Below, one piece after another: positions 25,101 through 33,979 of a DNA stretch of 64,000 nucleotides. Source of the DNA: Betaproteobacteria bacterium (GTDB lineage Bacteria > Pseudomonadota > Gammaproteobacteria > Burkholderiales > JACQAP01); the NCBI GenBank assembly GCA_016194905.1, contig JACQAP010000021.1, positions 390,942 through 454,941 on the forward strand, written 5' to 3'. The position numbers and the translations under genes are program-made. Position 1 is the stretch's first letter. Every line of letters starts with the position of its first letter. The notes under the pieces were generated by a model. That model did no database searches. It was not told where the DNA came from and worked only from the letters and a program-made list of their open reading frames with translations.

Positions 25101-28069
25101 TCGATCTGAACGGCAAGCCGATAAAGCAGCAGCAAGTCGAGGTGCAACTCTATGTGCGCAACATGTTCTCGCATCGTAAGCGGCTGATCGGCGGTTTCTA
25201 TGGCTACGAGAGCGGCGCAGAGGTCGGGAAACTCGATTCCGCCTGCCAGGGCAAGACCGACGACAAAGGCCGTTTATTCTGTACGGTGAAGCCGCCGGTG
25301 TCCGGCAACATCGTCATGGGTGCGGTCGCGAAAGACAAGGACGGCAATCTTTCCTACGCCAATGCGTCGGCGTGGGTGGCCGGCAATGAAGCCTGGTGGT
25401 TCGACCAGGCCAACGACGATCGCATGGATGTGATTCCCGAGCGCAAGCGCTACGAACCCGGGCAGACAGCGCAGTTCCAGGTGCGCATGCCGTTCCGCCA
25501 CGCCGCCGCGCTGGTGACGGTGGAGCGCGAAGGCGTGGTCGATTCGTTCGTGCAGCAACTGTCCGGTAACGCGCCGGTGATCAAGGTTCCGCTGAAAGGC
25601 AACTACGCGCCGAACGTATTCGTATCGGTGCTGGCAGTGCGCGGACGCGTTTCCGATGTCCAGCCGACTGCGCTGGTGGACCTCGGCAAGCCGGCGTTCA
25701 AGATGGGTGTTGCGGAAATCAACGTCGGCTGGCGCGCGCACGAACTCGGGGTCAAGGTGAGCGCCGACAAGGAAGTCTACAAGGCGCGCGACAAAGCGCG
25801 CGTGTCGGTGCAGGTTACACAACGAGCTGGCGGCAAAGCGCCGAAGTCCGGCGAAGTTGCCATCGCGGCCGTCGACGAAGGGCTTCTGGAGTTGCTGCCG
25901 AACGATTCCTGGAAACTGCTGGAAGCGATGATGCAGCCGCGCGGCATCGAGGTGAATACCTCGACAGCGTCGATGCAGGTCGTCGGCAAGCGCCACTACG
26001 GCCGCAAGGCGCTGGCGCAGGGCGGCGGTGGCGGGCGCCAGACCGCGCGCGAGTTGTTCGATACGCTGCTGCTGTGGAAAGCGAAGGTGCCCCTCGACGA
26101 AAAGGGACGAGCGAGCGTCGACATCCCGCTGAACGATTCGCTGACATCGTTCCGGATCATTGCCGTCGCCGACTCCGGCAATGGCCTGTTCGGCACCGGC
26201 CAGACCTCGATTCGCGCAACCCAGGATCTGATGTTGGTGTCCGGCCTGCCGCCGCTGGTGCGGGAGGGCGATCGATTCGATGCACGCTTCACGGTACGCA
26301 ACGCGTCGCAGCGCCAGACCGACGTCGAGGTCAACGGCAATGTCGCAGGCCAGGCCTTGCCGGCGTCGCGCGTCGCGCTCGCGCCTGGCGAGGCTCGCGA
26401 AATCGGCTGGGATGTCACTGCGCCGGTCAATGTCGCCCAACTGCGCTGGGAAGTCGCCGCGACGGAGGTGGGGGCGTCCGGCAAGCCGCCAGCCGACCGG
26501 CTGAAAGTCCAGCAGAAAGTCATACCCGCGGTGCCGGTGCGCACCTTCCAGGCCACGCTGGCGCAGATCGAGCAACCGCTCGATCTTGCGGTCAAAATTC
26601 CGGACGATGCCGTGCCGGGCCGCGGCGGCATTCGCGTTGCGCTCTCGCCGAAACTCGCCGACGATCTTCCCGGCGTGCGCGAGTACATGAGCTTGTATAC
26701 CTACACCTGCCTGGAACAGCGTGCATCGCGCGCCATCGCCCTGCGCGATAAGGCGTTGTGGGGGCGCACGATGGACGAACTGCCTTCCTTCCTCGATCGC
26801 GACGGGTTCGCGAAATACTTCGCATCCGAAAGATTCGGCAGCGACACGCTGACGGCTTATCTGTTGTCGATTGCCAGCGAAGCCGGCTGGGAGATTCCCG
26901 CAGGTTCGCTGTCGCGCATGCGCGGCGCCCTGCGTCTGTTTGTAGCCGGCCGCGCCGGGCGCGATTCTCCGCTGCAGACCGCGGACCTGACGATCCGCAA
27001 AGTGGCTGCGCTCGAAGCATTGTCTCGTTATCAGCCCATCGAGCCCAATCAGCTCGACTCCATCGAAGCGGCGCCGAATCTGTGGCCGACCTCCGCAGTG
27101 CTGGACTGGAAAAATCTGATGAAGCGCAGCGAAGGACTCAAGGATCGCGAGAAGCATCTTTCGGAAACAGAACAGATCCTGCGCTCCAGGCTCAACTTCC
27201 AGGGCACCACCATGGGATTTTCCACCGAGAGACTGGACTATCTCTGGTGGCTCATGATCTCGGGGGACGTCAACGCCAATCGCATGCTGCTTGCCGTGGT
27301 GGACGACGACAAATGGCGCGAGGACATTCCGCGGTTGGTGCGCGGGACGCTCGGGCGCCAGCAGCATGGACGCTGGAACACCACCGTGGCCAACGCGTGG
27401 GGCGTACTGGCGATGGAAAAATACTCGGCCAGGTTCGAATCCGAGCCGGTTGCCGGTCAGGTGCAGGCGCGGCTGGAAACGCAGCAGAACATTCTCGAAT
27501 GGGACAAGCAGGCCAAAGGCGGCAACTTCGATTTCAACTGGCCGGCCGCGCAGGCGACGCTGTCCGTCAGCCAGAACGGCAGCGGCAAGCCCTGGGTCAC
27601 GGTGCAGAGCCGCGCCGCGATTCCCCTGAAGCAGCCGCTTTCCAGCGGCTACCGGATTGTCCGGACCGTCACGCCGGTGGAAACCAAGGCGCCAGGCGAG
27701 CTGCGACGTGGAGACACGATGCGCGTGCGCCTGGAAATCGAGGCGCAATCGGACATGTCCTGGGTGGTGGTCGATGATCCCGTCCCGGGCGGGGCGGCGA
27801 TTCTCGGCAGTGGGCTCGCCAGGGATTCGCAGATATTGTCCACCGGCGAAGTCAAGCGCGGCTTCGTCTGGCCGGCGTTCGAGGAACGCAGCTTCGATGC
27901 CTTTCATGCTTACTACCGCTTCGTTCCCAAGGGAACCTGGGTGGTCGAGTACACCGTTCGCCTGAACAATCCGGGTCGCTTCGAGTTGCCCCCGACTCGC
28001 GTCGAGGCGATGTATGCGCCGGAGATGTTCGGCGAACTGCCGAATGCCGCGGTTACCGTAAACCCGTGA
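22187..28069 (+). CDS. Bacterial alpha-2-macroglobulin with thioester (YfaS/YfhM-like)
   Basis: A 1960-residue exported protein built of macroglobulin beta domains. It is thought to trap proteases in the periplasm and to work with PBP1C. The signal peptide MRTSWSALLLLLGAAAASA has no lipobox cysteine. The thioester motif CLEQ is at 1508-1511, so covalent trapping should be possible. The ATG at 22187 follows a strong AGGAGG; the frame is open much further upstream but that part lies over the adhesin-E gene. pbpC follows directly, the usual pairing. Long antisense frames over this gene are shadows of its GC-rich codons. Confidence 0.94.
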   Translation: MRTSWSALLLLLGAAAASATQVDFFSPQGEVKGVRQVAVRFSEPMVAFGDPRLPEPFEIDCPTPGRARWADQKNWVYDFAHDLPAGLRCTFRLKPDLVSLDGNSLDANPSFAFSTGGPAIVQMMPYEGNRIDEEQIFLLGLDAPATEQSIAANAYCDIRGITERVPVRVIGGDERKTLLAARRDFVDRFLHVLFKDGREIVIDGRPFGKGTRFEQFLSADGGGRFPIAVLQCKRRLPNNAQFRLVWGKGIVSESGVPTSQDQVLAYEVRDTFQARFTCDRVNKDAQCLPILPMRLAFTAPVPRAAAEKIALKVQGKSIPAGLPDVKHAPEFVDEVFFSGPFPERAQFTIELPPELTDDAGRTLANQKRFPLPVRTDEYPPLAKFPARFGIIEAKGDGMMPVTLRNLEAILEARMAKTGKQDEGGANLAEKADAAINWLKNKLDESKQSGGTVPGSYSRVADGDVMSILDWMKRLRQMENERWRYDEKTSQNVPEYRLGQASIFSERDRVTRLQVPKPEGARAFEVVGIPLKKPGFYVVELASPRLGAALLNSRTPYYVQSAALVTNLAVHFKWGRESSLVWVTALDSGAPVPKALVSIQDCSGRVFFRGPTDAQGRVRVAAVLPDRERLPGCVSDYDKQIVVSARLADDLSFVMSDWNEGIARWRFNLREGGWNGPYVVTTVFDRTLLRAGETVSMKHYYRRHETKGFSFVPVDNLPKKITIVHQGTDQKYEVPVKWDARNIADSTWKIPEGAKKGTYAVQMTDTLDARPDARDATRLAGSFRVEEFRVPLMKAEIVGPKAAQTHPKSVDLDVHLRYLAGGGAAYAPVKVRAVVRPKSVNFADYDGFAFANGKVVEGLEQQAGAQWFAGEYELGDADSEEPVPAQPANGVRPLKTIELGLDGAGSARVTLPGLPAADSPQEVNAELEYSDPNGELLTTSTRVPLWPSKILLGIKPDAWTLSKDELKFQVLVLDLNGKPIKQQQVEVQLYVRNMFSHRKRLIGGFYGYESGAEVGKLDSACQGKTDDKGRLFCTVKPPVSGNIVMGAVAKDKDGNLSYANASAWVAGNEAWWFDQANDDRMDVIPERKRYEPGQTAQFQVRMPFRHAAALVTVEREGVVDSFVQQLSGNAPVIKVPLKGNYAPNVFVSVLAVRGRVSDVQPTALVDLGKPAFKMGVAEINVGWRAHELGVKVSADKEVYKARDKARVSVQVTQRAGGKAPKSGEVAIAAVDEGLLELLPNDSWKLLEAMMQPRGIEVNTSTASMQVVGKRHYGRKALAQGGGGGRQTARELFDTLLLWKAKVPLDEKGRASVDIPLNDSLTSFRIIAVADSGNGLFGTGQTSIRATQDLMLVSGLPPLVREGDRFDARFTVRNASQRQTDVEVNGNVAGQALPASRVALAPGEAREIGWDVTAPVNVAQLRWEVAATEVGASGKPPADRLKVQQKVIPAVPVRTFQATLAQIEQPLDLAVKIPDDAVPGRGGIRVALSPKLADDLPGVREYMSLYTYTCLEQRASRAIALRDKALWGRTMDELPSFLDRDGFAKYFASERFGSDTLTAYLLSIASEAGWEIPAGSLSRMRGALRLFVAGRAGRDSPLQTADLTIRKVAALEALSRYQPIEPNQLDSIEAAPNLWPTSAVLDWKNLMKRSEGLKDREKHLSETEQILRSRLNFQGTTMGFSTERLDYLWWLMISGDVNANRMLLAVVDDDKWREDIPRLVRGTLGRQQHGRWNTTVANAWGVLAMEKYSARFESEPVAGQVQARLETQQNILEWDKQAKGGNFDFNWPAAQATLSVSQNGSGKPWVTVQSRAAIPLKQPLSSGYRIVRTVTPVETKAPGELRRGDTMRVRLEIEAQSDMSWVVVDDPVPGGAAILGSGLARDSQILSTGEVKRGFVWPAFEERSFDAFHAYYRFVPKGTWVVEYTVRLNNPGRFELPPTRVEAMYAPEMFGELPNAAVTVNP

Positions 28070-28089
28070 CGATTGCGAGAAAAATGCTG

Positions 28090-28238
28090 AACCACGGAGA
28101 TCACGGATACCCTCGCGAAGCGTGGAGTACCCTTTTAAGACACGGAGAAATAACTGAGAATCCTGGTTGTGATTTTTTCGGGATGAGATCTTCGACCTTG
28201 TCTTTCTCCGTCCTCTCCGTGTCCTCCGTGGTGAAAGG
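28090..28238. repeat. Tandem-unit palindrome 3 (9-nt unit CACGGAGGA)
   Basis: The left arm reads CCACGGAGATCACGGATAC and resumes with CACGGAGA after an insert holding CTCGCGAAGCG. The right arm (28203-28238) is TTTCTCCGTCCTCTCCGTG then TCCTCCGTGG. It starts 20 bases after the alpha-2-macroglobulin stop. Its right end overlaps the likely start codon and N-terminus of pbpC. Confidence 0.8.
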
Positions 28239-30342
28239 TGTTGTCTTTGCAGTCCTGGCGCTGCTCGCGCACGCAGCCATGGCAGATACCCCGCCCTTCG
28301 ACGAAGTGAAGAGCCGCTGGACGTCGACCGAAGGCGTCCTGCTCGACCGCCATGGGGCGCCGATCCACGAATTGCGCGTGATCGAGCACGGCAGGCGGCT
28401 GGCATGGACGCGGCTGGATGAGATATCGCCGGCGGCACTGGCGACCATCGTCCGCGCCGAAGACAAGCGCTTTTACCAGCATCACGGCGTAGACTGGCTC
28501 GCAATGTCGGACGCCGCACTGGACACGCTGCTGTTCTCGCAGCCGCGCGGAGCATCGACCATATCGATGCAGGTCGCCTCGCATCTGGACGCCGCGCTAC
28601 GGCCGACCCGGCAAAAGCGCACCGTGTCGCAGAAGTGGGACCAGATCGCCGCTTCGCGGGAGTTGGAGAAATCCTGGAGCAAACGCCAGATCCTCGAGGC
28701 CTATTTAAACCTCTCGACTTTCCGCGGCGAGCTGCAGGGCGTGGGTGCGGCCTCGCGTGCGCTGTTCGGCAAGGACCCGAGCGGTCTCGACGAGCCGGAG
28801 TCGCTGCTGCTCGCCGTGTTGCTGCGCGGACCGAATGCGAAACCGGAAGGGGTGGCGAAAAGGGCCTGCCTGCTTGCCGGAAATATGAAGATCGAAGTGC
28901 ATTGCGCGCAACTGCAGATGCTGGCACTGTCGGCCCTGCCGGCCGCACCGAGCATTGCGCCGCGTGTCGCACTGGCACCGCATGTGGCGCGGGAGCTGCT
29001 CTCGGCGAATCATCCACGCGTGCAGACGACGCTCGATGCCGAATTGCAGGCCTACGCGACGGAGCTGCTGCAGCAACAACTAGCTGCACTTGCCGATAGC
29101 CATGTTGCCGACGCGGCCGCACTCGTAGTAAACAATCGCAGCGGCGAAGTACTGGCCTACATCGGCAACGCCGGGACAGCCGCGAGCGCAATCTACGTAG
29201 ACGGCGTACGTGCGCCCCGCCAGGCCGGGTCGGCGCTGAAACCTTTCCTCTATCAGATGGCAATCGAGCAGAAGCTGATCACCGCGGCTTCGCTGATCGA
29301 TGATTCCCCGGTGAACCTGATTACCCCCAGCGGATTCTACGTACCCCAGAACTACGATCGCGATTTCAAGGGGCTGGTCAGTGCGCGCACAGCCTTGTCG
29401 TCGTCTCTGAACGTTCCGGCCGTGCGCACTTTGATGCTGGTGGGCGCGGATGCCTTTGTCGAACGCCTGCAGACGCTGGGATTCGACGAGGTCATCCACG
29501 ACGGCGACTTTTACGGCTTCTCGCTGGCCCTGGGTTCGGCCGAAGTCAGCTTGTGGCAATTGACCAATGCCTATCGCGCCATCGCCAACGGCGGACATTG
29601 GTCGCCGTTGAGGCTGGAGAGGGCGATGAGGACAGCGCCGACACAGGTGCTCGATCCGGCCGCTTCGTGGATCGTCGCCAGCATGCTCTCCGATCCGCTG
29701 GCCAGGAGCGTGACTTTCGGGTTGGAGAATTCTCTGGCTTCGCGCCACTGGGCCGCGGTGAAGACCGGGACCAGCAAGGACATGCGCGATAACTGGTGCG
29801 TTGGTTTCAGCGATCGTTATACCGTCGGCATCTGGGTCGGCAATTTCGACGGCAGTCCCATGCGCGATGTGTCGGGCGTCACCGGCGCCGCGCCGATATG
29901 GATCGAACTGATCGATTTCCTGCATCGTCGTTCGACTTCGACTCAGCCACCCAGACCGCAGTCGGTGACGTCGCGGTGGATCGAATACGAACAAGAAATC
30001 GAGGCGGCGCGCGAAGAATTCTTTGTCGCAGGGACCGAGATCGGCGTAGTTGCCGCAAAGGTAGCGGGAACGATTCACGCAGGAATCGCCTATCCGGGCA
30101 ACGGCAGCATTATCGCGCTTGATCCGGACATTCCGGACCGCGTGCAGCGAGTGCACTTCGTGGCTGCTCCGCCGTTGCCCGGCCAGCGCTGGCAGCTCGA
30201 CGGGGAAACGGTCGGCACGCCGAACCAGCCGGTGCTCTGGGCCCCGCAACCCGGGCGTCACGACCTCGTCCTGGTGGATGCAGGCGGCGAAGAACTGGAC
30301 CGTGTTCGCTTCGAGGTGCGCGGTACGGCGCGGGCGCAATAG
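28228..30342 (+). CDS. pbpC: Penicillin-binding protein 1C
   Basis: A protein of about 704 residues that polymerises (glycosyltransferase) and possibly cross-links peptidoglycan. GT51 motifs are EDKRFYQHHGVDW (Glu about 78) and GASTISMQVA. The transpeptidase domain has SALK (Ser335), SLN (393-395) and KTGTSKD (512-514), followed by the C-terminal PBP1C domain. I place the start at GTG 28228 or 28231, giving MVKGVVFAVLALLAHAAMA as signal or anchor. An ATG at 28183 is also in frame but would make residues encoded by palindrome 3 part of the protein. It is paired with the alpha-2-macroglobulin gene. Confidence 0.9.
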   Translation: MVKGVVFAVLALLAHAAMADTPPFDEVKSRWTSTEGVLLDRHGAPIHELRVIEHGRRLAWTRLDEISPAALATIVRAEDKRFYQHHGVDWLAMSDAALDTLLFSQPRGASTISMQVASHLDAALRPTRQKRTVSQKWDQIAASRELEKSWSKRQILEAYLNLSTFRGELQGVGAASRALFGKDPSGLDEPESLLLAVLLRGPNAKPEGVAKRACLLAGNMKIEVHCAQLQMLALSALPAAPSIAPRVALAPHVARELLSANHPRVQTTLDAELQAYATELLQQQLAALADSHVADAAALVVNNRSGEVLAYIGNAGTAASAIYVDGVRAPRQAGSALKPFLYQMAIEQKLITAASLIDDSPVNLITPSGFYVPQNYDRDFKGLVSARTALSSSLNVPAVRTLMLVGADAFVERLQTLGFDEVIHDGDFYGFSLALGSAEVSLWQLTNAYRAIANGGHWSPLRLERAMRTAPTQVLDPAASWIVASMLSDPLARSVTFGLENSLASRHWAAVKTGTSKDMRDNWCVGFSDRYTVGIWVGNFDGSPMRDVSGVTGAAPIWIELIDFLHRRSTSTQPPRPQSVTSRWIEYEQEIEAAREEFFVAGTEIGVVAAKVAGTIHAGIAYPGNGSIIALDPDIPDRVQRVHFVAAPPLPGQRWQLDGETVGTPNQPVLWAPQPGRHDLVLVDAGGEELDRVRFEVRGTARAQ

Positions 30343-30640
30343 CGACTACAAAATGCGTCACGCTCGGTGCCGTGCCGGTCTTATTTTCGGGAGAGGGCAC
30401 GGATTCCGCTGCACGGGCGCCTAGCAGGCGATCTTGCTGACACGCCTCCCGCCTCGTTAGAGCGGCGTTCGCGTTGCAGTGCGGCAATGCGATGGGGGTG
30501 CAATCCGTTTTCGGGAGACCCCGAAGCGGGTCGGGGCTGCTACACTACTGCCCCGAAATCAACGACAATCGGACGCGGCGCGATCGGGAGCAACTCGATC
30601 CAAGCCGCGCCGTACATAACAAAACACGAGGAGGGATACA

Positions 30641-32014
30641 GTGGCCACAACTTTTTCCGCGGAGTTCGAAAAATCGACCTATGGCAAGGTCGCCTGGCGT
30701 CTGATTCCGTTTCTGTTCCTTTGCTACATCGTCGCTTTCCTGGATCGCGTCAATGTCGGCTTCGCCAAGCTGCAGATGGCACCCGACCTCAGCTTTTCCG
30801 ATACGGTCTACGGTTTCGGCGCCGGGGTATTCTTCATCGGTTACTTCATCTTCGAGGTGCCGAGCAACGTGTTGCTCGAACGCATCGGCGCGCGCGTGTG
30901 GATCGCACGCATCATGATCACATGGGGCATCATTTCATCCGCGTTCGTGTTTACCCCGAATATGCACTGGGGTTCGGTTGCGACGCTGTTCAACTGCACC
31001 GATCCCGAGTTCACTTTCTATTTCCTGCGTTTCCTGCTCGGTGTCGCCGAGGCCGGCTTCTTCCCCGGCATCATCCTCTACCTGACCTACTGGTTCCCCG
31101 GTCCGCGCCGCGCCAAGATGGTTGCGTTGTTCATGACCGCGATCGCCATCTCCAACGTGGTCGGCTCGCCGATATCGGGCGCCATCATGCAGTACATGGA
31201 CGGCATCAACGGCTGGAGGGGCTGGCAGTGGCTGTTCGTGCTTGAAGGACTGCCCTCAGTCGTGATCGGTGTCCTGGTATTCGTTCTGCTGCCAAACGGC
31301 CCGAAGACTGCGAAGTGGCTCACACCCCAGGAGCGGGACATGGTGGTCCAGCGCATCCAGGACGAAGATGCCGGCAAGCAGGAACTCGGCAAGCGTGCCC
31401 ACTTCCTGGATGCATTCAGGGATTACCGCGTCTGGGCACTGGCGGCGGTCTATTTTTGCGGCGTGGTGTGTTTCTACGCGGTGAACTTCTGGATGCCCAC
31501 CATCATCCAGGAACTAGGCATCGCCAAGACGGATTTCCTGTTGGTCGGACTGATCAGCATGATTCCGTGGGGTCTGGCTGCGGTGGCGATGGTCGTGTGG
31601 GGGGCGCATTCGGACCGCACGGGCGAGCGCCGCTGGCACGCCGCCGGCGGGCTGCTGGTCGGCATAGTGGGGCTGATCGGACTGGCAATCGTCGGCAAGA
31701 ACGCCATACCGGCCATCATTGCGCTGAGTCTGGTGACCGTCGGCATCTTGTCATGGGTGGTGACTTTCTGGTCGCTGCCGACCAGTTTCCTGTCGGGGAC
31801 GGCGGCCGCTGCGGGCATCGCATGGATCAACTCCGTCGGCAACCTGGGTGGCCACTTCGGTCCGGATCTCATCGGACGCATACGCACGGCAACCGGCGGA
31901 GCCAGCGAGGCGGCGTTCTATACCCTTGCGGGCGTGGCATTGCTCGGTGCCATCATCATCCTCGTGCTGCCGAAAACGGAGCAACGCAGTACGGTTCCAC
32001 AACCGCAGCACTAG
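30641..32014 (+). CDS. MFS transporter, anion:cation symporter (phthalate permease) type
   Basis: A 457-residue inner-membrane carrier with twelve predicted helices. Family features are FLDRVNVGFAKLQM in helix 1, GYFIFEVPSNVLLERIGAR after helix 2, and RFLLGVAEAGFFPGIILYL in helix 4. Such carriers take up organic acids with protons. The start is a GTG with a strong GAGGAGGG ribosome site. The 298-base gap upstream has no gene; a weak hairpin (CCCCGAAGCGGGTCGGGG near 30519) could be regulatory. It stands alone, so the substrate is unknown. Confidence 0.92.
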   Translation: MATTFSAEFEKSTYGKVAWRLIPFLFLCYIVAFLDRVNVGFAKLQMAPDLSFSDTVYGFGAGVFFIGYFIFEVPSNVLLERIGARVWIARIMITWGIISSAFVFTPNMHWGSVATLFNCTDPEFTFYFLRFLLGVAEAGFFPGIILYLTYWFPGPRRAKMVALFMTAIAISNVVGSPISGAIMQYMDGINGWRGWQWLFVLEGLPSVVIGVLVFVLLPNGPKTAKWLTPQERDMVVQRIQDEDAGKQELGKRAHFLDAFRDYRVWALAAVYFCGVVCFYAVNFWMPTIIQELGIAKTDFLLVGLISMIPWGLAAVAMVVWGAHSDRTGERRWHAAGGLLVGIVGLIGLAIVGKNAIPAIIALSLVTVGILSWVVTFWSLPTSFLSGTAAAAGIAWINSVGNLGGHFGPDLIGRIRTATGGASEAAFYTLAGVALLGAIIILVLPKTEQRSTVPQPQH

Positions 32015-32035
32015 GGCAGGGTTTCGGATTGTGGC

Positions 32036-32064
32036 AAAAAAGCCCGCTTCGGCGGGCTTTTTTC
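32036..32064. terminator. Bidirectional terminator between MFS and thioredoxin-fold genes
   Basis: AAAAAAGCCCGC TTCG GCGGGCTTTTTT is a perfect stem with a UUCG-type loop and T-runs on both strands. It lies between two converging genes and can serve both. Confidence 0.88.
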
Positions 32065-32077
32065 ATTGGTGGTCCAG

Positions 32078-33838
32078 CTACTTGCTCAAACGTCGTGCCA
32101 GCGCCAGCAGTTCGTCACCGGTAAAGACCGGCAGCGAGCAACGATTTTGCGCGCATACGTAAGCGGCCGCCCTCGGCAATTCCGGATATTGCACATCCGG
32201 ATTCGGCATCGGGCCTTCGGCACGATCCCACCATTCGATGCGCTTGTATCCGTCGGGATGACCCTGCGCGCTTGCGAACAGCGCTTGCGCCGCGGCATCG
32301 GATTTCGCGCCGACGATGGTGAGGTGAGCCGGACTGCCGGCGAGTTCGGCGTCCGCGATCAGGATGCCGGCCTCGCTGCGGCGCCTGAGTGCGACTTCAC
32401 GGGTGACCAGAAAACGCATCGCGTATTCCGCGTGAGCCCGGTATTCGTCGTTGCCGGCGTAACGCGCCAGCAGGTTGGCGAAGCGCGCCATCATGATGTT
32501 CTCGTCGGATTGCGGCAGAGGCGCAAGCGCGCCGCTTCCCGCCGCCGCGGTTACATAGCCTGCGGTGGCGCCGGCGAAATTGGCGTGAATGAAATGCTCC
32601 GCATTCTCGGCATGTCGCAGCCATTCACGCTCGCCCGTGATCTGGTAGAGCGCGAGAAAGCCGCGACCCATCGCCAGTGTATCCTCGAGATAGGGGCCGG
32701 CGGCAGCGGATTCATCGTGGCGAAAACCACCGGCCGGAAGCGCCCGCTTGTCGAGCGCCCAGTGTGCGGCCGTGACTGCGCGCCGCCGCACGTCTGTATC
32801 GCCGCCGGCCGCGTAGTACGCGGCCAATCCCTGGATCATCCAACCGTTCTCGCGGGCGTACAGATGGGTATCGATCGCCGGCATGCCGCGGCTGCGGCGG
32901 TCGGCATCGGACAGCGCGAAATAATCTTCGCTGTGACGGCCCTTTACGAGATCCGCATCCTGGCTCACGTAGAAGGCGCCGTCCTGCGAAAGCAGAAAGC
33001 CGGTCGTGTACTCGTAGATCTTCTTCGCTGCGTCGAGGTAACGCCGATCGCCGAGGGCCAGCGCCGCCAGTGAATACAGGCGCATGTGCTCGGCCTGCAC
33101 GAACATGATTTTTTCGTAGTGCGGGTGTTTCCAGTCGCTGTCGGTCGAGTACTGATAAACGCCGCCCCATGCCGGGTCTATGAGATTGAGCGATCCCGCC
33201 AGGGTCTGCGCCGCCATCTTGCGCGCCTGCTGGTCGCCGTTCCTGGCGAGCATCAGCGCGTACTCGACGCTGTCCCGGTCCATGAATTTCTGTTGCTGGA
33301 GGAGGCCTCCGAGCTTGAAATCGTGACTGTCGACGAAGCTCTTCTTGAGCGTGCGGCGCACCTCTTCCAGCAGCAACGGACTGGTCGAATATTGTTTCGG
33401 TTGCTCGCTGTCGCGGTATTTGACCGGTGTCGGATCCTTGACGATGGCCTCGAGCAGTGAAGCAAAACGCGGCGGCGGAACATAGCCGGAACGTTTGACG
33501 ATCTCCTTGCCGTCGGCAGCGAACACGATGGTTGCCGGCCAGCCATAATCCTCGTAGCGGCGCGACAGATCCGGACGCGCATCCTGGTCGACCCTGACTG
33601 CGATGTAGCGGTCCCGGATCAGTTTTATCACGGCATCGTCGTGATAGGTTTGCTCTTCCATCACGTGGCACCAGTGGCACCAGACCGCTTCCAGATCGAG
33701 CAATACGAAACGATGCTCTTTTCTGGCCTGCTCGAAAACGGCTTCGGACCAGGGTTGCCAAGGGATGCTCTCGGCGGCGCAAACCGTGGAACTCAGTGCC
33801 AGAACGATGTAAAGGAGCGGGCCGGCCAGTCTGTTCAT
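32078..33838 (-). CDS. Exported thioredoxin-fold protein with six-hairpin-like domain (YyaL/SPATA20-like)
   Basis: A protein of 586 residues. A Sec signal peptide (hydrophobic LLYIVLALSSTVCAAES) is followed by a thioredoxin-like domain with WCHWC near residue 50 and HVMEEQTYHDDAVI, then a cis-Pro-like GWPATIVF. The remaining ~400 residues are helical, of the N-acylglucosamine epimerase-like barrel seen in YyaL/SPATA20 proteins, which are usually longer and cytosolic. The ATG at 33838 is chosen for the GGAGGA six bases before it; a TTG two codons earlier is less likely. A redox role in the periplasm is inferred. Confidence 0.82.
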   Translation of the reverse strand: MNRLAGPLLYIVLALSSTVCAAESIPWQPWSEAVFEQARKEHRFVLLDLEAVWCHWCHVMEEQTYHDDAVIKLIRDRYIAVRVDQDARPDLSRRYEDYGWPATIVFAADGKEIVKRSGYVPPPRFASLLEAIVKDPTPVKYRDSEQPKQYSTSPLLLEEVRRTLKKSFVDSHDFKLGGLLQQQKFMDRDSVEYALMLARNGDQQARKMAAQTLAGSLNLIDPAWGGVYQYSTDSDWKHPHYEKIMFVQAEHMRLYSLAALALGDRRYLDAAKKIYEYTTGFLLSQDGAFYVSQDADLVKGRHSEDYFALSDADRRSRGMPAIDTHLYARENGWMIQGLAAYYAAGGDTDVRRRAVTAAHWALDKRALPAGGFRHDESAAAGPYLEDTLAMGRGFLALYQITGEREWLRHAENAEHFIHANFAGATAGYVTAAAGSGALAPLPQSDENIMMARFANLLARYAGNDEYRAHAEYAMRFLVTREVALRRRSEAGILIADAELAGSPAHLTIVGAKSDAAAQALFASAQGHPDGYKRIEWWDRAEGPMPNPDVQYPELPRAAAYVCAQNRCSLPVFTGDELLALARRLSK

Positions 33839-33979
33839 GAACAATCCTCCGTAGCTAGTGTTGTACGGAGTCGGAGCCGAAATGGATTTGATGGCCGTTA
33901 TCCGGTACTGAGGCGGATTCCCCGGTAAACTAGCGCCCGCCCGGGCCGCTGACCGCGCGGGCCGTCTATCGATTCGATC

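Noticed and set aside
22184-29263. Very long minus-strand frames (about 1000 and 1330 codons) opposite the alpha-2-macroglobulin and pbpC genes
   Set aside because: They are antisense shadows created by GC-rich third positions; their residues are Arg/His/Gln-rich without domains, and the plus-strand proteins have clear motifs.
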